A stretch of DNA of 64,000 nucleotides from Rhizobium sullae (GTDB lineage Bacteria > Pseudomonadota > Alphaproteobacteria > Rhizobiales > Rhizobiaceae). Location: assembly GCF_900169785.1 (NCBI RefSeq), contig NZ_FWER01000026.1, positions 1 through 64,000 on the forward strand. Reading direction: 5' to 3'. Shown piece after piece: positions 42,414-50,912 of the stretch (within the stretch, counting starts at the first letter, position 1; each line of letters starts with the position of its first letter). The position numbers and the translations under genes are program-made. Under the pieces are notes generated by a model. The model made no database searches, was not told the DNA's origin, and was given only the letters and a program-made list of their open reading frames with translations.

Positions 42414-43879
42414 CCGAGCGCCGCACGCTTGCCCTCAAGGACCCCGCCCTTCTCACCGACAAGGCTTTCGTCGCCGGCGCGTGGATCACCGCACCCGACG
42501 GCAAGTCATTTGCCGTGACGGACCCCTTCGACGGGGCGCTGATCGCCCATGTGCCGGATCTCGGCCAGGCGGTCGTCGCCCGGGCGATCGATGCGGCTGC
42601 GGACGCGCAGAAGCTCTGGGCAAGGCGCACGGCCAAGGAGCGGGCGCAGGTGCTCAAGCGCTGGTACGAGCTCATCGTCGAAAACGCCGATGATCTGGCG
42701 CTGATCCTGACGACCGAGCAGGGCAAGCCGCTGGCGGAGGCGAGGGGCGAGGTCGTCTCCAACGCCGCCTATCTCGAATGGTTCGCGGAAGAGGCAAAGC
42801 GCATCGATGGCGATATCATTCCCGGCCCCAATGCCGGTCAACGCATCATGGTGCTGAAGCAACCGGTTGGCGTCTGCGCGGCAATCACGCCATGGAATTT
42901 CCCGAATGGCATGATCACCCGCAAGGCAGGCCCGGCACTCGCGGCCGGCTGCAGCATGATCCTCAAGCCGGCTTCGCAGACGCCGCTGTCGGCGCTGGCG
43001 CTCGCCGTGCTTGCCCAGCGCGCCGGCGTGCCGAAGGGCGTGTTTTCGGTGGTGACCGGCGAGGCGAAGCCGATCGGTATCGAGTTCTGCCGCAATCCGA
43101 AGGTCGCAAAGATTACCTTCACCGGTTCCACCGGCGTCGGACGCTGGCTGATGAAGGAAGCGGCCGACGGTATCAAGCGCCTGTCGCTGGAACTGGGCGG
43201 TAACGCGCCATTCATCGTTTTCGACGATGCGGATCTGGACGCTGCCGTCGAAGGCGCGATGATTTCCAAATTCCGTAATGCCGGCCAGACCTGCGTGTGC
43301 GCCAACCGCATCTATGTGCAGGAGAGCGTCGCCGCAGTATTCACCGAAAAGCTACTTGCGAAGGTTTCGGGTCTTTCGCTCGGCCGCGGTACAGACGCCA
43401 GCGTCAGCCAAGGGCCGCTGATCGATGAGAAGGCCGTGGCGAAGATGGAAGAGCATGTCGCCGATGCGATGGCCAATGGCGGGACAGTTCTCACTGGGGG
43501 TAAGCGTAGCGTGCTTGGCGGCACTTTCTTCGAGCCGACGGTCGTGACCGGCGTGACGCAGGCGATGAAAGTGGCCAAGGAGGAAACCTTTGCGCCGCTG
43601 GCACCGCTCATTTCGTTCAAGGACGAGAACGACGTCATCGCCATGGCCAATGACAGCGAATTCGGTCTTGCCTCTTATTTCTATGCCAAGGACATGGCCC
43701 GTATCTGGCGGGTCGCTGAAGCGCTTGAGGCCGGCATGGTCGGCGTCAACACCGGCATGATCGCCAATGAAATGGCGCCGTTCGGCGGCATCAAGCAATC
43801 TGGTATGGGGCGGGAGGGATCGAAGTACGGGATCGAGGGTTTCCTTGAACTGAAATATGTGGCCTTTGGGGGGATGTAA
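42410..43879 (+). CDS. Sulfolactaldehyde dehydrogenase (aldehyde dehydrogenase, GabD-like)
   Basis: 489 residues; the ATG overlaps the exporter's stop. ALDH motifs: PWNFPNGMITRKAGPALAAG, FTGSTGVGRWL, the general-base Glu in LELGGNAPFIV and the nucleophile Cys in GQTCVCANR. It resembles succinate semialdehyde dehydrogenase; in sulfo-ED clusters this type oxidises 3-sulfolactaldehyde to 3-sulfolactate with NAD(P)+. It is the last gene of the operon. Confidence 0.88.
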   Translation: MTERRTLALKDPALLTDKAFVAGAWITAPDGKSFAVTDPFDGALIAHVPDLGQAVVARAIDAAADAQKLWARRTAKERAQVLKRWYELIVENADDLALILTTEQGKPLAEARGEVVSNAAYLEWFAEEAKRIDGDIIPGPNAGQRIMVLKQPVGVCAAITPWNFPNGMITRKAGPALAAGCSMILKPASQTPLSALALAVLAQRAGVPKGVFSVVTGEAKPIGIEFCRNPKVAKITFTGSTGVGRWLMKEAADGIKRLSLELGGNAPFIVFDDADLDAAVEGAMISKFRNAGQTCVCANRIYVQESVAAVFTEKLLAKVSGLSLGRGTDASVSQGPLIDEKAVAKMEEHVADAMANGGTVLTGGKRSVLGGTFFEPTVVTGVTQAMKVAKEETFAPLAPLISFKDENDVIAMANDSEFGLASYFYAKDMARIWRVAEALEAGMVGVNTGMIANEMAPFGGIKQSGMGREGSKYGIEGFLELKYVAFGGM

Positions 43880-44025
43880 TTGTCGCCGCAAGGGCAACAC
43901 CCGACTGTCGCGTTCGCCGGCAGTGTATCTCGCCCCGAAATATGGGGCCTGATGAAACCGGACACTGGCACACAGAACGATAAGGGCGTCGTGGGTTCAT
44001 ATCCTGTCAAGACCGCCATGTGGAC

Positions 44026-45270
44026 TGTGTCCGACCCGGAGACATCGGTAACACTTTGTACCTAACACATGGGTGACAACCTCGTGCCGAACGGGTTGTC
44101 GATGGTTTGCAAAGTCCTCTGCTCCAGGTCGATATATCCCAGATCATAATGCATGAAGCTGACGAGCCAAATGCCGTCGTCGACTTCCTTGATTCCCAGT
44201 TTCTGGCCGGCCAGCACGGTCGAGATGTTGACCTTCTTGCGATAGATGCAGATGCGGCCGCAATTGGTCACCAGCGCATCTCGATCATGGAAGGGGTAGT
44301 CGATCTCCGGCAGGCCCTGATAAGGGCGTGACGAAGCGACGTAGAGATCGGCCGGCACCTTCATGTTGAGCGCCTCGTGCGGCCGCTCTTGATTGAATTC
44401 GCTGACGAAAGCGTCGAAGCGGGCCTGCTGCTGGAGGATGTTTTTGCCAGGTGGACGGGTGGCCTCGTTCTTCAGCGTCAAGTGCATGCGCTCATGCCGG
44501 CCGTTTTGTTGGGGACGGCCCGGCCTGATGCGCTCCAGCGTGATCCCGAGCCTCAGCCACCACACCGACAGCTTTGACAGATTGTAGAGCCCGTTGGGGC
44601 TGGCGAACGGCAAGCCGTTGTCGCTGCGGATCGCCGTCGGCAGACCACATTCGGCAAACAGCCGCCGGAACGCGTCGAAAGGCTTCGCAGGCGAGAAGAT
44701 AACGTGACGCCTGGTCGGTGACCGTCAATGGGTAACAGTATCGGCCATCTCCGAGCTTGAACTCGCCCTTGAAGTCGGCACACCACAGATCGTTCGGCAG
44801 TAATGCCTGTGACAAGGCTGTCCCTTCGGCTCGATGTCGTTGTCGTTTGCGCGCATGGGCGACCAGCCCGTGCCGATCGAGAATGGCATGCACCGTGCTT
44901 TTGGCGGGGACGCGCACATCGCCGGCCAGGCGCTTCACCAAAAGCTCTCTGATCTTCCTGGCACCCCAATGCGGCTTGCTCTTCTTGCACGAGACGATCA
45001 TCGCCTCGACCGGCTCAGGCAACTGGTTTGCATAACGCACCGGCCGTCGAGACCGGTCCGTCAGCGCCTCCAGGCCGTCATCCTTATAGCGATTGAAGAT
45101 CTTGTAGCCGGTCTTGCGAGAGATGCCGAATTCCCGGCACACATCGCTCATGCCTTCGCCCTCCAGCAGCCGGGCGACAAAACGTAGACGTTCCTCCATC
45201 ACCGAAGTCTCTTTCCACGGCATCAACACCTCCCGCCAAAAAGCGAAAAGTGTTACCCATGTCTCCGGTA
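44026..45270 (-). mobile_element. IS481-family insertion sequence
   Basis: The ends carry matching inverted sequence: CCGGAGACATCGGTAACACT at 44037-44056 on the plus strand and its near-complement AGTGTTACCCATGTCTCCGG at 45249-45268. Between them lies one transposase gene on the minus strand. Exact outer ends and target duplication are not resolved by eye; about 10 less conserved bases lie outside each repeat, and no clear direct repeat was seen. It separates the sulfoquinovose operon from the peptide operon. Confidence 0.75.
44062..45223 (-). pseudogene. IS481-family transposase, frameshifted
   Basis: The start MPWKETSVMEERLRFVARLL follows GGAGGTGTT. The first frame covers the helix-turn-helix (SDVCREFGISRKTGYKIF) and the start of the DDE core (DLWCADFKGEFKLGDGRYCYPLTVTD). 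The second frame, entered near 44675-44690, covers DAFRRLFAECGLPTAIRSDNG through HERMHLTLKNEATRP to the C-terminus. A single base change in length at ACEAF/FDAFRR splits the gene. Either the element is inactive, or this is a sequencing error; a programmed shift is not usual in this family. Confidence 0.82.
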
Positions 45271-45316
45271 CAAAACGTCACCTATCTCTCAGATCGGGCA
45301 CTGCGAAGACACCGCC

Positions 45317-46081
45317 TCACTGCACCTCGTTGACATAGCGGTGGTTGGCGGTGGTTGCCCGGTGCGCTGAAATCAAAACCGGTACAGCCATCTGGTCATA
45401 GGCCACTTCGTCGATCGTTAGGACCGCCGCTGGCCGGCTCAGATCTAGCCACTGGGCATCGGAATCGTTCGCAAGATCGGCACCGATCTGCTCGCGTATG
45501 GCCGAGATGCGGATCCCATAATTTTCCAGTAGATGCAGGTAGAAGAGCTGAGGGATTTCCTCTGGCCCCTCCGGGAAGTCCGGAACCCGTTCGCAGGAAA
45601 GCGTCAGCGTCTCGTGCATGATCGGCCGCTCGTCGACGTAACGCACCCGGTGGAAGGTAACGATCGGCGACCCTTCGTCGATCTGAAGTTTTCCCGCGTC
45701 GGCCGCGGACGCAAAGCTCCTGTCGAGCGAAGTCACCTTCGTGACCGATTTGCTGAGCGAACCATCCAGCCCGTGCAGTCGAAAATACTGAAAAAACAGG
45801 CGCAGGCTGTGCTGCGGCTTGCGGCCGGTCACCACTGTGCCGGTCTTGCGACGGCGGCTGAGAAGGCCGTCATTGGTGAGATCCATCAGCGCCCGCCGGA
45901 TGGTGCCCACGGCCACACCGTAGGTTTGCGACAGCGCCACTTCGCTCGGCAGAACCGAACCCGGTTCGAGTTTGCCGAGCATGATCGCTTCGGTGATCTG
46001 TCGTTTGACCACTTCATAGAGCGGCAACGACAATTCCGTCAGCTTGATCACTCCTGATGAATTATTGGGCAGTTCCGGCAA
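45317..46081 (-). CDS. GntR-family regulator with UTRA domain (HutC type)
   Basis: 254 residues. N-terminal winged helix (LPSEVALSQTYGVAVGTIRRALMDLTNDGLLSRRRKTGTVV) and C-terminal UTRA ligand domain (IVTFHRVRYVDERPIMHETLTL, FYLHLLENYGIRI). It is divergent from the peptidase/ABC operon that begins at 46197, so it most likely controls it in response to an imported peptide-like or amide compound. Confidence 0.88.
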   Translation of the reverse strand: MPELPNNSSGVIKLTELSLPLYEVVKRQITEAIMLGKLEPGSVLPSEVALSQTYGVAVGTIRRALMDLTNDGLLSRRRKTGTVVTGRKPQHSLRLFFQYFRLHGLDGSLSKSVTKVTSLDRSFASAADAGKLQIDEGSPIVTFHRVRYVDERPIMHETLTLSCERVPDFPEGPEEIPQLFYLHLLENYGIRISAIREQIGADLANDSDAQWLDLSRPAAVLTIDEVAYDQMAVPVLISAHRATTANHRYVNEVQ

Positions 46082-46132
46082 TGATTTGCCTCTTCTTTGG
46101 AGTTGACTCAGGGTCTCGATCTACGCAGTATT

Positions 46133-46142
46133 ACTATATAGT
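46133..46142. promoter_or_regulatory. Short palindrome in the divergent promoter region
   Basis: ACTATATAGT is a perfect 10-base palindrome in an AT-rich patch between the UTRA regulator and the M20 gene. HutC-type regulators often bind short AT-containing palindromes, so it is a possible operator; a site this short could also occur by chance. Confidence 0.3.
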
Positions 46143-46196
46143 TTATATTAAAGCGCAAGCTGGGGAGGCTGGCGCGACGGTATCGAGGACACTGCC

Positions 46197-47510
46197 ATGA
46201 ACACGCCGCCGCCAGCTTCTTCGCAACAGATCCTCGGACCTGCCATGGCAGCGATTGAGCTGGATGTCGAGGTTGCTGTCGATGATCTGGCTCGGATGAT
46301 CGAAGTTGACACCTCATTCCCGCCGGGTCTTGGCTATGACGCTTTTGCCGATCTGATGGCTGAACTCCTTTCGCCCTTGGGGTTTGAGTTCGAGCGGGTC
46401 GTCGTGCCGCGTGATCTTTGGTACGTAGCCGGTGGACCGGCATCCGGCGAGCGGACCAACCTCATTGCCGCCCGCGAAACGGGAAAGCCCGTCTGCGGTC
46501 TTTATTATCATGTCGACACGGTCCCGGCCGCGCCAGGTTGGGCACGCGATCCTTTGAAACTGACGGTCGAGGGTGACGATCTGTTCGGGCTCGGCGCCGC
46601 GGATATGAAGGGCACGATCGCAGCAACGCTGCTGGCGTTGCGGGCTGCCAAAAAATGCGGTGTGCCTCTGCATTACGATCCGATGCTGCTCCTCTGCACC
46701 GATGAGGAAGGGGGCCTATACCCCGGCATTCGCTATCTGGCGGAGCAGGGCATGTTGAAAGGGCATATCCTCAATTTCAACGGGTCCGCGGCGCCGCGCA
46801 TCTGGGCTGGCTGCTTCGGTGTCTTCCATCTGCAGGTGACGATTAGGGGGCACGCCGTTCATGCAGGCGAAGGCAATCGCACCGGCGCCGGCATCAATGC
46901 TATCGAAGGCGCCTTGCCCTTGCTCAATGCCTTGATGGCATTGAAGCCGGACGTGGCCAGCCGGGCATCCGCGCTGGCGTCGCCGCCGCACGCGTCAGGT
47001 CCGCTGCGACCGCAGCTTTCGATTTCGGCGGTGAACGGCGGAACCGCCGGCGGACAGGTGCCGGCGGAGGTCAAGATTCTCGTGAGCCGGCGTTACGCTC
47101 CGGAAGAAAGCTATGACGATGCGCGCGCCGAGATCGAAGACCTGATCCGCGACAGCGTTGCGAGCACAGGGCTGGGGCTCGAAATGGATCTGGTCGGACA
47201 CCTCATCCCGACGAACGATCCGGAAGGTCCGCATTGGCCACGCTGGCAAAAGGCGCTGTCGCTGGGTTTCGGCTACAAGCCGGAAGACTTTCAAAAATGG
47301 GGCGCCGCGAGCTGCTCCGATTTCGGCTACGTGCAGAAGTCCGGTTTTGCACAGGAGGTGCTGCTGGGCGGGCTCGGCCGCCCGGAAAGCTGCATCCACA
47401 GTCCTGAAGAGCATACCACCCGCCAGGACATCATCGCCCTGGCGAAAAGCATACTGGCCTATCTCGCGGCGGACTTTGCCGCCGACTCCCTTCCTGAAAA
47501 CCGCGCCTGA
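46197..47510 (+). CDS. M20-family metallopeptidase/deacylase (ArgE/DapE type)
   Basis: 437 residues with the di-zinc M20 layout: YYHVDTVPAAPGW (His-x-Asp), GLGAADMKGT (Asp), CTDEEGG (catalytic and metal Glu), and CIHSPEEHTT (C-terminal His). A dimerisation domain lies between. It would hydrolyse an amide or peptide bond in an N-acyl amino acid or dipeptide-like compound in the cytoplasm. It opens the operon that encodes an oligopeptide-type transporter and a second M20 enzyme. Confidence 0.85.
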   Translation: MNTPPPASSQQILGPAMAAIELDVEVAVDDLARMIEVDTSFPPGLGYDAFADLMAELLSPLGFEFERVVVPRDLWYVAGGPASGERTNLIAARETGKPVCGLYYHVDTVPAAPGWARDPLKLTVEGDDLFGLGAADMKGTIAATLLALRAAKKCGVPLHYDPMLLLCTDEEGGLYPGIRYLAEQGMLKGHILNFNGSAAPRIWAGCFGVFHLQVTIRGHAVHAGEGNRTGAGINAIEGALPLLNALMALKPDVASRASALASPPHASGPLRPQLSISAVNGGTAGGQVPAEVKILVSRRYAPEESYDDARAEIEDLIRDSVASTGLGLEMDLVGHLIPTNDPEGPHWPRWQKALSLGFGYKPEDFQKWGAASCSDFGYVQKSGFAQEVLLGGLGRPESCIHSPEEHTTRQDIIALAKSILAYLAADFAADSLPENRA

Positions 47511-47529
47511 ACCATAAGGGAACTGAAAA

Positions 47530-49080
47530 ATGCTGGACATGAAACGTCGCTTCTTCCTCGCGGGCACCGCCGCCGTCTTTGCTGCACCGGCGCTTGGCCT
47601 GGCGCAGACCGCAAAGCCGGCCAAGGGCGGCACGCTGCGCATCTCCGTCGACCAGGCTGCAAGCGTCATCCATCCGCTTTTGACCCGGGTCAACCCGGAA
47701 TACCTGGTGACCGAGCTGCTCTATAGCAACCTGACGCGCCTGACGGTCGACATGTCGGTCGAGCCGGATCTGGCCGAAAGCTGGACGCCCAATGGCGGCC
47801 TGACCGAATGGACGTTCAAGCTGCGCAAGGGCGTGACCTTCCATGACGGCTCGCCGTTCACGGCAAAGGACGTCGTCGCCACCTTCAAGGCAATCCTCGA
47901 TCCGGCAACCGCGTCGCCCGGCCGCAACAATGTCGGCCCGATCTCCGACATCGTCGCCGTCGACGATACGACAGTGCTGTTCAAGCTCTCCGGCGCCTAT
48001 GCCGACTTGCCGGTCGCCATGGCCTACACCAACGCTCGCATCATTCCGGCCTCGATCGCCACTGGCGACCTCAAGAGCCTTTCCACCAAGCCTGTGGGCA
48101 CCGGCCCGTTCAAGCTGGTATCCTACGAGCCGGACCGTCTGATCGTCGTCGAACGCAACCCGAACTATTACGACCCGGCGCGCCCTTATCTCGATCGTAT
48201 CGAGGTCCAGGTATTCCCGGATATCTCCGCCGAAGGCTCGGCGATAATCGCCGGCAACGTCGACATCATCTCGACGCTGCAGCCGACCGAATACCTGCGG
48301 CTTGACGGCAATGACGGCGTCGAGGTCCTACGCACGCCGTCCGGCCAGTTCTGCAACATCAACTTCGGTTGCGACACCGCACCGTTCAACGACGCGCGCG
48401 TCCGCCGTGCGATCGCACTCACGGTTGATCGCGAGGCGATGGTCGACTTCGTTACCGAAGGTTTTGGCACGCCAGGCAACGATACGCCGCTGAACCCCTC
48501 CTACCAGTTTTTCAAGGCAGCCAAACAGCGCGAGAAGAATATCGAAGAAGCCAAGAGGCTGCTCACTGAAGCCGGTTTCCCGAATGGCCTGCAAGCCACG
48601 CTCATCGCCTCCGACCGCCCGGCGGTGCGCACGCAACTTGCCGTCGCCCTTAAGGAAATGGCCAAGGAAGCCGGCATTACCATCAACGTCCAGACGATGC
48701 CGCATGCCACCTATCTGGAGCAGGTGTGGAAGAAGGGCAGCTTCTACGTCGGCTTCTACAACATGCAGCCGACCCCGGACGGAATCTTCAAGCTTCTCTA
48801 TACCTCGGATGCCTCCTGGAACGAGACGCGCTGGAACAACAAGGCCTTCGACGCCCTGGTCGCCGAAGCTCGCGGCACGATCGACGCAGCCAAGCGCACC
48901 GAGCTTTACACAAAGGCCCAGGAGCTGATGAACGAGGAAGTCCCCTCGATCATCCCGTCCTTCTTCGACGTGCTGTCGGCCAAGCGGAGCTGGGTCAAGG
49001 GTTACGAAGCGCATCCGCGCGCCTCGGTCTTCCGCCTCGATTACGCTTCCCTGACCGACAAGGCGCCCAAGCGCGGCTGA
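47530..49080 (+). CDS. Dipeptide/oligopeptide ABC transporter binding protein (family 5)
   Basis: 516 residues with an N-terminal signal carrying a twin-arginine-like motif (MKRRFFLAGTAAVF). Family 5 features: LAESWTPNGGLTEWTFKLRKGVTFHDGSPFTAKDV-type block and KPVGTGPFKL further on. It binds a peptide-like ligand in the periplasm. A perfect 11-base hairpin follows its stop. Confidence 0.9.
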   Translation: MLDMKRRFFLAGTAAVFAAPALGLAQTAKPAKGGTLRISVDQAASVIHPLLTRVNPEYLVTELLYSNLTRLTVDMSVEPDLAESWTPNGGLTEWTFKLRKGVTFHDGSPFTAKDVVATFKAILDPATASPGRNNVGPISDIVAVDDTTVLFKLSGAYADLPVAMAYTNARIIPASIATGDLKSLSTKPVGTGPFKLVSYEPDRLIVVERNPNYYDPARPYLDRIEVQVFPDISAEGSAIIAGNVDIISTLQPTEYLRLDGNDGVEVLRTPSGQFCNINFGCDTAPFNDARVRRAIALTVDREAMVDFVTEGFGTPGNDTPLNPSYQFFKAAKQREKNIEEAKRLLTEAGFPNGLQATLIASDRPAVRTQLAVALKEMAKEAGITINVQTMPHATYLEQVWKKGSFYVGFYNMQPTPDGIFKLLYTSDASWNETRWNNKAFDALVAEARGTIDAAKRTELYTKAQELMNEEVPSIIPSFFDVLSAKRSWVKGYEAHPRASVFRLDYASLTDKAPKRG

Positions 49081-49090
49081 CCCGAACGAT

Positions 49091-49115
49091 GCCGGACGCT
49101 CTTTGAGCGTCCGGC
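49091..49115 (+). terminator. Intercistronic stem-loop after the binding-protein gene
   Basis: GCCGGACGCTC, loop TTT, GAGCGTCCGGC: a perfect 11-base stem with a three-base loop and no T run. It occupies most of the gap before the first permease gene and probably protects the binding-protein mRNA from decay. Confidence 0.6.
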
Positions 49116-49137
49116 TGGTGAAACAAGGAACACGAAC

Positions 49138-50085
49138 GTGTCCCCGAATTATATAGCCAAGCGGCTGGTGATGATCGTCTATACGCTCTTCATCGTATCG
49201 CTCATCGTCTTCGCCATCACCCAGATCCTGCCGGCCGATGCCGCCGTCATGATGCTGGGTGAGAATGCGACACAAGACGCGCTTGCTGCGCTGCGTGAAA
49301 CCATGGGGCTCGACGCCCCGGTGTGGCAGCAATATGCAACGTGGCTCGGCCACGTGCTGCAGGGCGATCTCGGCACCTCGCTACGCACTGGCCAGCCCGT
49401 CGGCCCCGTCATGTTCGAGGCGCTCGGCCGTTCGCTGCTTTTGGCCTTCCTGTCGATCGGTCTGATGCTGGTTCTTGCCATTCCGCTCGGCATCATCGCG
49501 GCCGTCCGTCGCGGCAAGATCGCCGACATGGTCGTCAGCCTGATCTCCTATGCCGGCGTGGCGCTACCCGAATTCGTCACCGCGACGGTCGCCGTCCTCG
49601 TCTTCGCCGACCTGATGAAATGGTTGCCGCCGACCGGATATGTGCCGCTCACCGAAAATTTTACCAGTGGCATCGCCCATCTGGTCCTGCCGGTCTGCGT
49701 CATTTCGGTGATCCTGATCGCCCATGTCTCGCGGATGGTGCGCTCGGAACTCGTCGACGTGCTGCACACCGACTATATCCGTGCCGCTCGGCTGAAGGGG
49801 ATATCGCGCGGACAAGTCCTTCGTCGCCACGCGCTGCGCAATGCGCTATTGCCGACCATCACTATCGTTGCGCTCGATGTGGGTTACCTGCTCGGTGGCG
49901 TCATCGTCGTCGAAGAGATCTTTGCCATTCCCGGCATCGGCCGCCAGCTGATCGTGGCGATCCAGGCGCGTGACCTGCCGGCCATCCAGGCCGGCGTGCT
50001 TATCATGGCGGCTACCTATTCGATCGTCAATTTCATCGCCGACATCCTCTATGCCTTGCTCGACAAGAGGATCCAGTATGACTGA
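49138..50085 (+). CDS. Peptide ABC transporter permease 1 (DppB type)
   Basis: 315 residues from a GTG (AAGGAACACGAAC upstream). DppB hallmarks: GLDAPVWQQYATWLGHVLQGDLGTSLRTGQPV in the first half and the EAA loop around DYIRAARLKGISRGQVLRRHALRNA. Six membrane segments. Its stop lies inside the next permease gene (eight-base overlap). Confidence 0.9.
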   Translation: MSPNYIAKRLVMIVYTLFIVSLIVFAITQILPADAAVMMLGENATQDALAALRETMGLDAPVWQQYATWLGHVLQGDLGTSLRTGQPVGPVMFEALGRSLLLAFLSIGLMLVLAIPLGIIAAVRRGKIADMVVSLISYAGVALPEFVTATVAVLVFADLMKWLPPTGYVPLTENFTSGIAHLVLPVCVISVILIAHVSRMVRSELVDVLHTDYIRAARLKGISRGQVLRRHALRNALLPTITIVALDVGYLLGGVIVVEEIFAIPGIGRQLIVAIQARDLPAIQAGVLIMAATYSIVNFIADILYALLDKRIQYD

Positions 50086-50902
50086 TTTCATCAAACGCCT
50101 CCTGCGCACGCCGCAGGGCGCGATCGGCGTGTTCCTTGTCCTGCTGGTGCTGGTGATCGTGCTGTTCGGACCAATGCTCGCGCCGCACGACCCGGAAATT
50201 CTTGCGCCGCTCGCGCGATACAAGGGGCCGAGCGCCGGCTATTGGTTGGGAACTGATCAATACGGCCGCGACATTTTCAGCCGCCTGCTGATCGGCGCCC
50301 GCGCCACCGTGGTCATGGCCGTGCTCGCAACCATCGCCGGCACACTGCTCGGGGCCTTCGTCGGCACCACCTCCGCCTTCCTTGGCGGCCGGGCGGACGA
50401 ATTGATCATGCGCACCATCGACGCCGTCATGTCGATCCCGAGCCTGCTGTTTGCCCTTCTGGTGGTCAACCTCCTGGGGTCCAGCACGGTCAACGCGCTG
50501 ATCGCCGTTGCCATCGCGTTCGCGCCAGGCATGGCGCGCATCACCCGCAGCGTCGCGTTGTCGGTACGCAAGCAGGATTACGTCAATGCGGCGGTCGCCC
50601 GTGGTGAAAGCTCAGCCTACATCATTCTGCGGGAAATGCTGCCGAACGTCATTGCGCCGATCATTGTCGAGATGACCATCCGCATCTCCTTCGCGGTCAT
50701 GCTGTTTGCGACGCTCAGTTTTCTCGGCCTCGGTGCGCAGCCGCCGGCGGCCGAATGGGGCCTGATGGTCTCGGAAGCGCGCCGCTACATGCACCTGAGT
50801 GCCGGCATCCTGATCTGGCCGAGCGTGGCGATCGCCGTCGTCGCCATCGGCTTCAACCTTCTGGGCGACGGTCTTCGCGATGCCCTCAATCCGCGAACTT
50901 GA
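50078..50902 (+). CDS. Peptide ABC transporter permease 2 (DppC type)
   Basis: 274 residues from the ATG at 50078. DppC hallmarks: WLGTDQYGRDIFSRLLIGAR and the EAA region YVNAAVARGESSAYIILREMLPNV. Six membrane segments. It pairs with the preceding permease. Confidence 0.9.
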   Translation: MTDFIKRLLRTPQGAIGVFLVLLVLVIVLFGPMLAPHDPEILAPLARYKGPSAGYWLGTDQYGRDIFSRLLIGARATVVMAVLATIAGTLLGAFVGTTSAFLGGRADELIMRTIDAVMSIPSLLFALLVVNLLGSSTVNALIAVAIAFAPGMARITRSVALSVRKQDYVNAAVARGESSAYIILREMLPNVIAPIIVEMTIRISFAVMLFATLSFLGLGAQPPAAEWGLMVSEARRYMHLSAGILIWPSVAIAVVAIGFNLLGDGLRDALNPRT

Positions 50903-50912
50903 GGCCACGACT

